Assembly (NCBI GenBank): GCA_907163375.1
Contig: CAJQUW010007919.1
Span: 124,001-188,000 of the forward strand
Direction: 5' to 3'
DNA from: Prostheceraeus crozeri
Taxonomy: Eukaryota; Platyhelminthes; Polycladida; Euryleptidae
DNA: 64,000 nucleotides
Part shown: positions 1-10,228 of the stretch, in pieces
Layout: each line of letters starts with the position of its first letter
Position numbering within the stretch: the stretch's first letter is position 1
Made by a program: the position numbers and the translations under genes
Notes under the pieces: model-generated
The model's database searches: none
Told to the model about the DNA's origin: nothing
The model's input: only the letters and a program-made list of their open reading frames with translations

Positions 1-734
1 CGGCAGTAATCCGTGGATCTTAATCTACATTATAAACAAATAGAAATAGTCGCTCATCTCCAGCGTCGATGAAGAAAGCAGCGACATGCGCTCAACCGCA
101 CCGTAGCGCTCGTTGGAATCGACCAATGGAAGAATCCTTAAGTCAATGAGAGTCTGGGAGAAGATGCAATCCTCTCCCAGCCATGATAACAAGAGATAGA
201 GATTGACATAGAAATTCGTCTCTCTTCAATGAGCGCCCACAGAAGTGTCTCTTATCAGCGAACCTACGAACTCGGCTGTCAGATTGCAGCCCGGCCTGTC
301 AAGAGGAAAGTATGTATGTTTGACTCAATGTTTCTCCGTAATAAATTTGTCACCGACGAAATCCGACTTTTCACAATCTACGGATGACAATTCGTTGATT
401 TTCAATGACGTCAGCACCGCCAAACGATGATCTGATGTTTAGTGGAAATCAGGCTTTAGAATACTCTACGGTAACTAGCACTCGAAAAAAAAGTCAAATA
501 AATATTTCTGATTCAGTTACACAGACAAAGTGCTTCGATAACTGGGTCGTTGATTTTAATAATACAATAGCTAAAATTTCTTTCACCTAATCTTTTGAGA
601 TCAAGTTTGTATCCCTTTTTCCACTATTGTTTAGTTAGTAGGACAATAGTGCTTTGTCGATAGTTAATTTATGTGCACCGGAAGGCACCGATCTATATCA
701 ATGCTGTCGAATCTAGAGAAGAGTTAAATTAGTG
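1..734. other. Unassigned sequence, no gene seen
   Basis: No long reading frame, RNA gene or repeat shared with the rest of the window was recognised. The open frames here are about 61 codons and overlap each other, as expected by chance. This could be diverged repeat or host intergenic DNA. Confidence 0.4.
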
Positions 735-1210
735 AGACACTGCAACCACAGAATAAGACAGGTCGCCTCTTGTTCTGCTTGACTAGAAGGGAGGCATTGG
801 AACATGTAACGTTTATGAAATGGCTCAATCACATAATCCCACAACAATCGAACAATGAGCAGTCAGTTCAACACTGAACACGCCTAATTGTGCGAAGTAT
901 CAGTGACTGTTATCAACGGGATCACACAGCAAAGGGTCAAGTTCTACAGAGAAGTTTGTCAATGTTTTTTCGTGCGCCTGCTACCTTTTATAATAATAAT
1001 CGGATGGACCAATATCATTGAGAAAACTTGTGATGAATGATCTGAATTCTTCAAATCTGAAGGAATCGTGACGATCGGAGCATTTTGAGGGAATTCACAA
1101 CAATCCGCAAGCAACACATGACTGTTGGCCCTCTCTGTGTAAGGCAAAAAAATATTTTTGCCCACTTAGTAAGTTCATGCATGTGCCATCGTTTTGACAC
1201 GCTTAAACAA
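735..1210 (+). repeat. Dispersed repeat family D1, copy 1
   Basis: About 470 bp that aligns in the same orientation with 44505-44965. Shared blocks include CATTGGAACATGTAACG, GAATCGTG(A/G)CGATCGGAGC and GCCCACTTAGTAAG. Divergence looks like 15-20% with several indels, including about 50 extra bases near 960-1010 here. No intact coding frame is kept in both copies. The superfamily is unknown; no terminal repeats or target-site duplications were found. Confidence 0.7.
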
Positions 1211-2691
1211 TATAATTCTGCGCATGCGACTGTATGCGCATTCGCTCTTAACCGCAAGGCAATCGATTACAGGTTATTCTATGATAATGGTTCTATATTA
1301 AACCACCAGAGACTTAAGCTTTTTCATACCATCTGCGACCTGAAGGGGATCTGGTGAATCCTGTTTGCAAATTCTTAGCTTAGCGGCTTAAATCGATATC
1401 AAAACATTGGAACGCTATTGCTAACTGAAACAATAAAGTTTGCGTGTAATTGATTGATAATTCTACTCCTTTGAGTGTCTTTCAGCCTTCTCAGTATCCG
1501 TAAATATGGCAGTCTTTGGCACAATATCAGCTTCATTAAGAAGCTGTTTCACAATGTTTTCAACAAAACCTCACATATTCACTCATGAAGAGATCTCAAA
1601 CTCATCAATCACCAACATTTTATTTTTAATGTCAAACTATTAAAATGATGATAACTTTCAGCTTGACAATTCCCTTATGCTGAATTGTTCGACTGACCAA
1701 ACAGTCACACGCGATAACGTGTGAAAGCAAAATATTGGCATTTCAGGATTTTCTAACAAAGCGCACATACAGCATACGATTTGGTTATACGAAATTTTAG
1801 TTAAAAGAGTCGATTGAATGTGTAGTTCAACTTTTAACTTAATAACCTCACTTTTCAAATAGACTTTTTCTCTTCAGTGCAATTCGCTTTCCAGGCACTA
1901 CCCTATATAACTTGCAACAATAGTAGCTATCGGCGGATCAAATGAGATCCAAATAATTTGCGATAGACAAGCGCGTTATACATGCACAGCATGTAAGACA
2001 AATGAAAATTCGTCTTGCTGCTCAACAGCTACCAATTTATTTACAGATGATACAGAGGCCATAAAGCATTCGATCACGTAATCAATAATTAGATATCTAG
2101 AATGATTCTTAAGGAGATTGCAATCATCAACCAACGTAATTGATATCTTTATTAAGGATGTCATAGTGCGCAAAACGCTAAACTTCCTCCCGCGGGCCCA
2201 GATTCAGGATTCACACGGGCCTCGACTGGGCCTGATATTTTGTAGTTGAAGCGGGCCCACGTCGGGTTCTGGTCGAAAGAAATGGTCCGATTCCAGTTTT
2301 GTGCATACAGAATCATTGTCAAAAATGATGATTTAACATGGACATAAGGGACATACATCATCAGCAGAAGAAGTGAAATAAAAAAGGAATGGCTCCAGGG
2401 TCCGCTAGACCAATGCAGGTCTCTGAGAGCTAAGGAAAACTAAAACCAGACGTCAATCTTGAGAAAGTACAAGATAACGGGCCGATAACTCATAATAAAG
2501 TAAAGATCAACACAGCACCAATATGCCACTCACAATCTCGTCCTAAGGTATGCAGGTCTATACCTTTATGTGTTTTTCGCAATTGAACACCCAGAGTCAT
2601 TGAATTGGTATTCTCAGAAGTAATTCTGTGAGTAATGCTGCACCTCTAAGCGGTTGCTATTGTTATGCTGAAGATAATATCAATTCCCATT
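1211..2691. other. Unassigned intergenic DNA
   Basis: No supported gene. The only compositional feature is a short GC-rich patch around 2185-2260 with several GGGCC blocks, unlike the surrounding AT-rich sequence. Open frames are under 70 codons. Confidence 0.35.
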
Positions 2692-2971
2692 CTGTTAACT
2701 GTGTAGCACGAAAGCAGGCTGATTTTGACTACGAAACCGATGTACAAAACGAGAATAACAAAATGTATATGTACGAAGGCACCATTGTTCGTGATCATAC
2801 ACTACGAAAGCGATTGGCATTCCTATTGGATTGTCTTTATCATCTAATAGGAAAAACAATCTCTTTCGTCGTGTATGAGCACGAACAATAGCTCTTTCGT
2901 AGATTTTGTTATTCTCGTTTTGCACATCGGTTTCGTAGGTAGATTTGGTATTGCACAATTTACAGTGCACC
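2692..2971. mobile_element. Palindromic MITE family P1, copy 1
   Basis: A roughly 280 bp near-complete palindrome. The left half contains CGAAACCGATGTACAAAACG and the right half carries its reverse complement, so both strands show similar open frames of about 90 codons that read almost the same peptide. The termini resemble CACTGTAAA(C/T)TGTGCAATAC. Related copies lie at 43568-43838 and 46285-46505. This fits a non-autonomous foldback DNA element; the coding appearance on both strands is a by-product of the symmetry. No clear target duplication was seen. Confidence 0.75.
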
Positions 2972-3464
2972 TCCCGGTTTTGAGAGTATCTGGCAGCCGC
3001 ACTTCAGTTGGATTCGAATGGGGTTCGATGTCAGCGAATGCCACCTGCTCTCGGCTTCGGCGTACGTTTTAAGGGCTACAACACTTCACGATCTCCTGTT
3101 TATTTTCGCGAAGTAAATACGGGGTATGAAGAACTGATTTAAAGGAAATCCTACCCAGATATCCTCAAATCTTGTAGTATAAGCATGAATTTCCCCCGAA
3201 ATTCTATCGATCATGCAACTATCATGCATGTTGATACTGTAATCTTATAGAGCTTACTACATGTACATTTCATTCTTTCATAAAGTGATGCGCAAGGATA
3301 TAACACAAGCATGTTATAGAACAAAATATTTAATGAAATATGAAGCATAGCTGAACCCTATTAGCCTTAGGCTTTTTCTTGTCAATGAAGTGTAAAGGGG
3401 GGCTGGCATTATGCCCCTAAGATATTCTGAACCATTAACTTGGCACAACACAATAGGGTGTGTG
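2972..3464. other. Unassigned spacer
   Basis: AT-rich spacer between the palindromic MITE and the foldback element; no gene, RNA or repeat recognised. Confidence 0.35.
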
Positions 3465-3942
3465 CACTAGGTGACATTGCCACGCGTAATTCACGCGTAA
3501 TTACAAAACACCCCAAGCATCCGTGGTTAAGGACATTCTATTCTTCTACGCGTGTACATACGCGCTGCACTAAGAGTCAGAAATCACTTGATCTGATGCT
3601 GTTAAAACATGGAGAATGTTTATGAACAAGCACGGGCGAGCGTTTTTAGTCTGCGCGTCGTCTACGGTTGTCTGCGTTCGCTTGAACCACGGATAAACCG
3701 CTTAGCATGTCCTGTCTTCCCTGAGCATTGAAACTGAGGTCCCATCACATTGTTTAGCCTCTGATAAATGCAGACACATGAGACGCAAAGTCTACGTATA
3801 TAACAGGACTGTCAACTATACTAAATTATGTAACAGATGTTGCAGCAATGTCCCGCATGGCCACGGATGTTTAGGGTCATGTGTAATTACGCATGGTTTA
3901 CGCGTGAATTACGCGTGATTGAGCGTGGCATGTCACCTAGTG
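3465..3942 (+). repeat. MITE-like unit with ends CACTAGGTGACAT...ATGTCACCTAGTG
   Basis: A 478 bp unit bounded by inverted CACTAGGTGACAT / ATGTCACCTAGTG. The subterminal regions are rich in ACGCGT-containing repeats (ACGCGTAATTCACGCGTAA on the left, the mirror on the right). The inner end is followed by the rest of the foldback arm. It has no coding capacity. Confidence 0.7.
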
Positions 3943-4219
3943 TAGTAATGACTAAAAGTGCTTTTGTGCACGACAAAATTTTCTGCAGTTCGACCATAAG
4001 CTGAGATGAAGTTTAGAGAGATTTTGGAGAGCTCACTAGTTCACCGTGGTCAGCTCTTTGTCTGACAAATGACTGTCAATGGTCAGTTGATGGTCAGTTT
4101 ATATATTTATCCTGTTTTATCCCCCGCAATCACCTACAACTCAACTATATGATATCGCTAAGATTCAGATGAGCATTGCAACTGAATATCAGTTTTATTA
4201 TTCAACCTGTCCACTTATG

Positions 4220-4388
4220 GACGTGTGACTTAGCATGTTCTAAGCATGAGGTCCTATTGATGCATCCAGACACATGCATATGAGACGTAAAGTCTTTATA
4301 ACAGGACTGCCGACAATGTCACGAATAGCCACGGATGTTTAGGGTAATGTGTAATTACGCGCAATTGAGCGTGTCATGTCACCTAGTG
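4220..4388 (+). repeat. Partial second copy of the ACGCGT MITE unit
   Basis: Repeats the 3' half of the unit at 3465-3942 in direct orientation, from the TTAGCATGT block through AGCCACGGATGTTTAGGG to the same terminal TGTCACCTAGTG. It therefore sits head-to-tail with the left arm. It is shorter and more diverged than the first copy. Confidence 0.65.
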
Positions 4389-6089
4389 TGCTCTACCCGA
4401 TGGTAGTATCAGTTTTCATTCCAAGGTGATCTATAAAGTTGTACTGTAAATGGTAATTTTAAATTCAAATAACATTTTCTTTAAATTTCTTAATTGTATC
4501 TAAAATAGTCTACAGAATTTCGTGAAAATAACTATAGAGCATATTATTTAAACAAATGTTCTGTCTGGTGATGCTGTCGATTTTAAATTTTTAGCGGTGC
4601 TTGTTACTATAAATAGCATTCTAAGATTCAAACAATCATTTTTTATAAAAAATTTTGCTTCTAGTTATACATGTGGTATGTATAGAACATACATGATATT
4701 AGTCATCATAATGAGGTAAAATGTATCTGAGTATCAATTAACATCGACCATTTTTCCTGAACGGACAAACTGCAGAAGTTGCAAAATTAGATTATATTCA
4801 AAATTCTTATCAATAGAAGTGGAAATCCAAAATGTCGAAAAATGTGGTGGCAATTTTTTTTCAAGTAGCTAATGTGGGTCTACATAAACAGTTAAATATT
4901 GGGTCTACAAGAACAGTACTTAAACATCTTTAGTGCTTACTTAATCAGTCTTGAAACAGCTACCACTCAGAGAAAGTCAACACTATGTTAGGAGAAGTCA
5001 CTGATGTAGATCTTCAAACAATAACTCTTTCCGGTGTGAGATAAATATCTGTGGGGAGGGACAATGCCCCACCCTGAGGCAAATAGGGTCAACAATTTCA
5101 TTTTAATAAACTATTTAAATTTTCATTTGTTAATCTAAGGCTAATTGTGAGAAATATTATTTAGTGATTGTATTGAAATGAACAATCAAACATGCAGCAT
5201 TGGTAATGCATTTTTGGTTAGTTTTTGTTCTCGACCTCTAAATGCACGCCCCAAATTATCATGCAAAATCCTTTTCTGAGAAAATACTGTTTATTACTAT
5301 GCGTCAGGCAGAAATACAGCAGAATCTGAAAACACCCTTGGTGATTTATAATTCAATGAAATCAAGAACACATTGCCATTGTATTTGTTACAGTCAGATA
5401 GGTCACTGCAGGATCAATTATATCCAAATATGAGACGACTTCTTCACGACAAGAATATCTGTACACCGAGACGCTGATTCAATAAGATACCCATTTGGTG
5501 TTGCTAAAAATAAAGTATTGACACTGTTCAACAGTTCCTCAGTCCCTTCCAATATCAGGTGACCTGCTCCTCACACAATCTATCTGTCGATGCGCGCGTA
5601 GGAAAATGACGTGCTTTATTAATTGCCTTTTTTATTATTATAATTAATACCTTTATTAATTGCTAGCAGCTGCTGAGAAGAAATATGTTCGTTAAATGAA
5701 AGGACAAATGAAAGACGCTTGTGTGTCACGATGGGAGCTAAGTGACAGATGATTTATTTACATGGACAAGCCGATGCGAATTATAGGCCTAACTCCTCAC
5801 TAGAAGAGACTTTTAGCTTCATAACTGAATGCCAGAGTTCCATAAGTGGACAGATTGAATGATGAAACTGAAATTCAGTTGCAATTCTCATGTGAAACTT
5901 AGCGATATCATATAGGCGAGTTGAAAGTGATAGCAGGGGATAAAACGGGATAAATATATCTACTAACCATCAACTGACCATTGACAGTCATTTGTCAGAC
6001 AAAAAAAAATCCACGGTCAACTAGTGATCTCTCCAACACCACTCTCAATACTCTGCACTCTCCAACACCTAGTGCACAAAAGCACTTTT

Positions 6090-6563
6090 AGTCATCACTA
6101 CAATAGGAGACATGCCAATCTTCATTATGTACGAGTAATTCACGCGTAAACTACGTGTAATTACACATGATCCTTAACATCCGTGGTTACGAGTGACATT
6201 TGTACAACATTTGTCGGCAGTCGTTATACGTAGACTTGCGTCTCATGTGTCTGCATGTATCAGAGGCTGAACAATGTGATAGGACCTCAATTTCATGCTC
6301 AGGGAAAACAGAACATGCTAAGCGGTTCATCCGTGGTTCAAGCGGCAACGCAGACAACCGTAGACGACGCGGAAACTATAAACGCTCGCCCGCGCTTGTT
6401 CATAAACATTCCCCATGCTTTGACATAATCAGATCACGTGATTGCTTACTCTTAGTGCAGCGCTTATGTACTGGCATAGAAGTATAAACTGCCTTAAATA
6501 CGGATGTTTCGGATGCTCCGTTATTACGCGTGACTTACTCGTGGCAATGTTGCCTACTGCATT
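6090..6563 (-). repeat. Inverted copy of the ACGCGT MITE unit
   Basis: Reverse-complement match to 3465-3942, forming the outer part of the right foldback arm. The outer tip has drifted (TGCAGTAGGCAACATTGCC in place of the CACTAGGTGACATTGCC of the left copy). Confidence 0.65.
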
Positions 6564-6594
6564 GAGCAGTGAATAGATGTTCATTTATTCACTC

Positions 6595-7130
6595 AACCCT
6601 GAACGTCGTGGATGTTCGTTGGGGTGATGCGGTGGATGCGACAACCAATGTACTCCAACCTGATGGTCCTTGTACAAGTACAGTGACCAATTTGGAGTCA
6701 ATGTATGTAAAACTCGTAACCTCTTCTAGTACCTAGCCGTTCAATGTAATTGAAGTCATTGATCGCTGTTGAGATGTGATCATCATAACCTTATAGTTTT
6801 CCGTGCCTTTTTCCATATGAAATGCTCGTGCCGCTTTCTCCAGTCTAATGTGGTGAGCTCCTTTTATAGCTCTGCTTCCAAAGAGATCGATATCATCCGC
6901 ATACCTCAGATTGCTGAGTGGGCGTCCTCAGATGGAGACTGATAAGATTAAGTCTTCAAGAGTCTCATGATGCTTTCCACATAGATATTAAATAGGACTG
7001 GCCACAGAAGGTAGGTAGCCCTGTCGTACTCCAACTGAGGTATGAAGAAAGTTTCCACAAGCATTGTTAACGAGAACTGTGGTGTTTGCGTCTGCGTAAA
7101 GTGTTTTGACGACTTCTACAGCAGTCTGAA
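6595..7130 (-). pseudogene. Decayed LINE reverse-transcriptase fragment
   Basis: There is no long open frame, but the minus strand reads a reverse transcriptase palm and thumb. The order is VKTLYADANTTV, then SVGVRQGYLPS, then LRYADDIDLFGSRA with the catalytic YADD at about 6888-6908. After it come EKGTENYKVMMI and LEEVTSFTYIDSKL, typical of the post-YADD region of non-LTR elements with an APE endonuclease (RTE/CR1/Jockey-like). At least two stops interrupt the frame, and the endonuclease and the rest of the RT are missing. It lies just beyond the right arm of the foldback element. The exact clade is unsure. Confidence 0.75.
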
Positions 7131-8065
7131 AATATTGGATCAGTAGAACTTGATGGACGGAAAAGCATTGTTTACATTTATTCTGTTTTGAATTAATACT
7201 GTATAAGTCGATTCTGCTATGCGCTTCTCCCTGTTACATCCTATTAAGGAGAACCGGTTTATGGGGCATGCATTTTGTGGTCGACAGTGCTGTGTATGGA
7301 AATGGAATACATGAAAATAAGTGATATAGAGCTGATTGAGTTTTAAAACCATACAATGCCAAATAAAAATTTATTGAGCTCTTGATAACTACTACGAACT
7401 TCGACCTCAGATCGATAGTTTTAGAACCGCACCCTAAAGCTCATAATGATACAAAATGGGTACTCACATGTCTGTTGCTCAAAATGTAATTCATTAGAAT
7501 TCAGTCACCAACGAAATTGATCAGTCAATCCTTCGAGAAAGTTCTCACGCAGCACTGAAGCGTCAATGCAAACCACTTTTTCTGACTGAATGTGATGATT
7601 ATGTTTCTTCTTTCTTAAAACTTCCAGTCTGCATAATCTGCCACATTTTAGGTTATCCTCAATGGTACCATGTCATCAGTTAAAGTAAATTAAATTATAA
7701 GCCAAATTCCTCTGGTCAAGTGACTGTGAGGATATCATTTGCAAACTTCGCCACCATCCATGGTCCAGCAATGATCTGGTCATGTGGACATTGTTATTGT
7801 TTCAGCTGCAGTGCCATTTTACTTGCCATGCAAATGAAGTGCATGTAAGTCGATGTAAAGTTGGTTAAAATCCCATAACGTCTCCCGATGGTAGCTTCCA
7901 TGCATAATGTAATAGGTGATATGATCATCGCTCTTCTTATTAAAAGCATCATCAATGAATATAAAATGTTTCCTTTCAGCTTGTATTCTTTTGCTTCATA
8001 TGGCATTGATGCATCGACGACAACAGAAAACGTTGGTGGCTTTAAACCCTGGATTTCATGTTACT
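7131..8065. other. Unassigned intergenic DNA
   Basis: AT-rich, with no supported gene; the open frames are short and overlap on both strands. Nothing in it matches other parts of the window by eye. Confidence 0.35.
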
Positions 8066-8180
8066 TATATCAAACCGACGACGACTCAACCGACTAAGTT
8101 GGTCATCCCATCGTGTTCCTCATCGAAAATGGCGTGTTTGACATTTTCATGAAAAACCGCCCCCCCCCCCCAACGACTCA
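8066..8180 (+). repeat. Stray end fragment of the 12-20 kb inverted-repeat element
   Basis: This 115 bp matches, in reverse complement, the outer end of the right arm at about 19645-19740. It carries CGACGACGACT, GTCATCCCATCGTGTTCC, TCATCGAAAATGGCG and a C-tract followed by CAACGA. It abuts the CACGGTG end of element RTE-A at 8182, suggesting RTE-A landed in or beside such an end. Confidence 0.65.
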
Positions 8181-9823
8181 CACGGTGCGTCTGGCGTGAC
8201 TATTAGTGGTCACAACTCCTCTATTCAAAATTCCTTCATAATCGTGTTTAGTGGATCCATACTAGCGATTTGCGACCCAAAACGAAATCTTCTGCTTGTG
8301 TCCTTTTTTGGAATCCACGAAAATCCAAAATGGCGCCTTTTTTCGAAATTTTTGGTTACTTGGCCATATTTAATCGATTACAGGCCAACCTTTGGCTTCG
8401 AAAAAGTCATTAATCAAGTAACAGAAATTGTAAATAATATATTTCACAATTTTTCAGGTATATTTCAATGGTTAAACTAGTCCTGCCAGTTTCCAAGATG
8501 GCCGCCAAAATCAATAAAAGCCATAAATCACAAATTCATGCATACTCATCGTTAGAATTATATCGAAGCTTGGTGGGATTTACTTATAAGAATCTTTGTT
8601 CCAGTTGTAAAGACATAAATATGTTGTGGATAAATCAATCATTTTTACTGCCTCATCTACTTGCTATCTGACAATCCTATCATCATGATTACATGTATTT
8701 ATGGTCAAACTTAAATTAAATACATGTAGGCCTATATATTTGCAGTCATAAATTTAAGGTTAAATCGTAGGTAACTATATACCGCATTAAAACCATTAAG
8801 CAACAATAAAAGCAATGTAGTAATGATCGAACCAATGTAATTCACATTCATAAACGAAGACTACAAGGAAAAGAGAACTCTGCCTATAAATATATGCAAT
8901 TATAATCACGCACGTTACTGCAAAAACACACTACAAAACATTACAAATAAAAGACAAGTTTGCCTACAAATGCATGCAATTATAATCACATACTGCACGC
9001 AGCAACATTTTGAAATAATTCGGGTGACTAGATACAACTTTATACCTATTCCATACTTTCTTGAAGTCAGCATGTACCGATTCACTGGCTTGCTCACTCC
9101 AAACACCTAAAGAGCAATTGTTCGAAGAACAAAATACTCCAACATGATAAAAAACAGCATACACTTTTGGAGTAACTTGAATTCCCAAAGCCATGTAGCT
9201 ATCACGAAATTTTTCAATGTGTCTGCGAAATTGAGGATTCAAAGTTTCTCCAAAACATGAATTCACAACGAGATTAAAATCTTCCAAAGCAGTGACATAT
9301 CGTAAACAACGAAGGGGACACATTGACCACAAAAAATCAATTCGGGTCAACAACTTTTTGCAAGCGTTTCCATCAAATGAACCGCCATGAATGGCGCTAC
9401 GTTCCACATGACAACACTTGCTCCACTGCAGAGCGCCACCCCATGTCTTCAACATTTCATTATAAATCTTATTCACAATTCCAAGTAAAAGATGCAACTC
9501 CGGTGGAGGCAACACTTCAACAACGCGTTGATCAAGCTCACCTTTCAACAGCGGAACATGGATGACATTGTCATACCTTTTAGCGGCAGTTCTGCTGGTA
9601 AAACTTCCAGAATTGTTCTGTTATATTACCGAGTGTGCGTGGGGCAGCATTCGATTTCAGACTGTCACGGTGGGCACGGCACCAAAAACATGGGTGACTA
9701 GACGAATGACTCATAAGTCCTAGAAGAATGTTCGCCATCTTCAGATCCGTAGCGAAACGAAGAGGATAGCGCGTGCTATTCCAAAGCTCTCTCATGCGAA
9801 GGTGAATACATATTTTGAGCATG

Positions 9824-9827
9824 TTCG

Positions 9828-9861
<34 letters not shown>

Positions 9862-9862
9862 T
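9824..9862. repeat. (TA)n microsatellite
   Basis: A run of alternating TA of roughly 35 bases inside the RTE-A transposase region. It creates an artificial Tyr-Ile run in the minus-strand frame. Confidence 0.9.
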
Positions 9863-9878
9863 AGCTCTCGTCTACATC

Positions 9879-10228
9879 GGGAGCAAGTGCCACAATAAAA
9901 AGTTTCTTGACACCGGTATCCTTCGAAGAGGACATACTCCTCCGACAGTTTTGATTCATGCTATCTGGCTGACCGGTTTCGACGAAGCTCAAGCATATTT
10001 TCATGAAGCCGCCTCCTCCGTCAACACCAAACTTCAGAACCGGCTCTGAAATTGGGAGCAAGTGCCACAATAAAAAGTTTCTTGACACCGGCATCCTTCG
10101 AAGAGGACATACTCCTCCGACAGCTTTGATTCATGCTATCTGACTCACCGGTTTCGACGAAGCTCAAGCATATTTTCATTAAGCCGCCTCCTCCGTCAAC
10201 ACCAAACTTCAGAACCGGCTATGAAATA
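9879..10228. repeat. 175-bp tandem duplication inside the RTE-A transposase
   Basis: Two direct copies, 9879-10053 and 10054-10228, each running from GGGAGCAAGTGCCACAATAA to GAACCGGCT(C/A)TGAAAT. They differ at only a handful of positions. The unit encodes the GVDGGGGF segment on the minus strand, so that catalytic segment is duplicated. Confidence 0.85.

Larger units (their letters stand above)
3465..6563. mobile_element. Foldback-type element with long imperfect inverted arms
   Basis: The left arm (3465-4219) is matched in inverse orientation by the right arm (about 5836-6563). Shared blocks include ACTAAAAGTGCTTTTGTGCA, TTTGTCTGACAAATGACTGT and TATATGATATCGCTAAG. The arms have diverged by perhaps 15% and contain indels. 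The middle (4390-5835) is AT-rich and shows no transposase. The outer 478 bp of each arm is itself MITE-like (see 3465-3942). Either a large non-autonomous TIR element or two inverted copies of one repeat would fit. Confidence 0.65.

Noticed and set aside
2628-2970. Overlapping 87- and 91-codon frames on opposite strands encoding similar peptides
   Set aside because: Explained by the palindrome of the P1 MITE; the same peptide appears wherever the hairpin is inserted.
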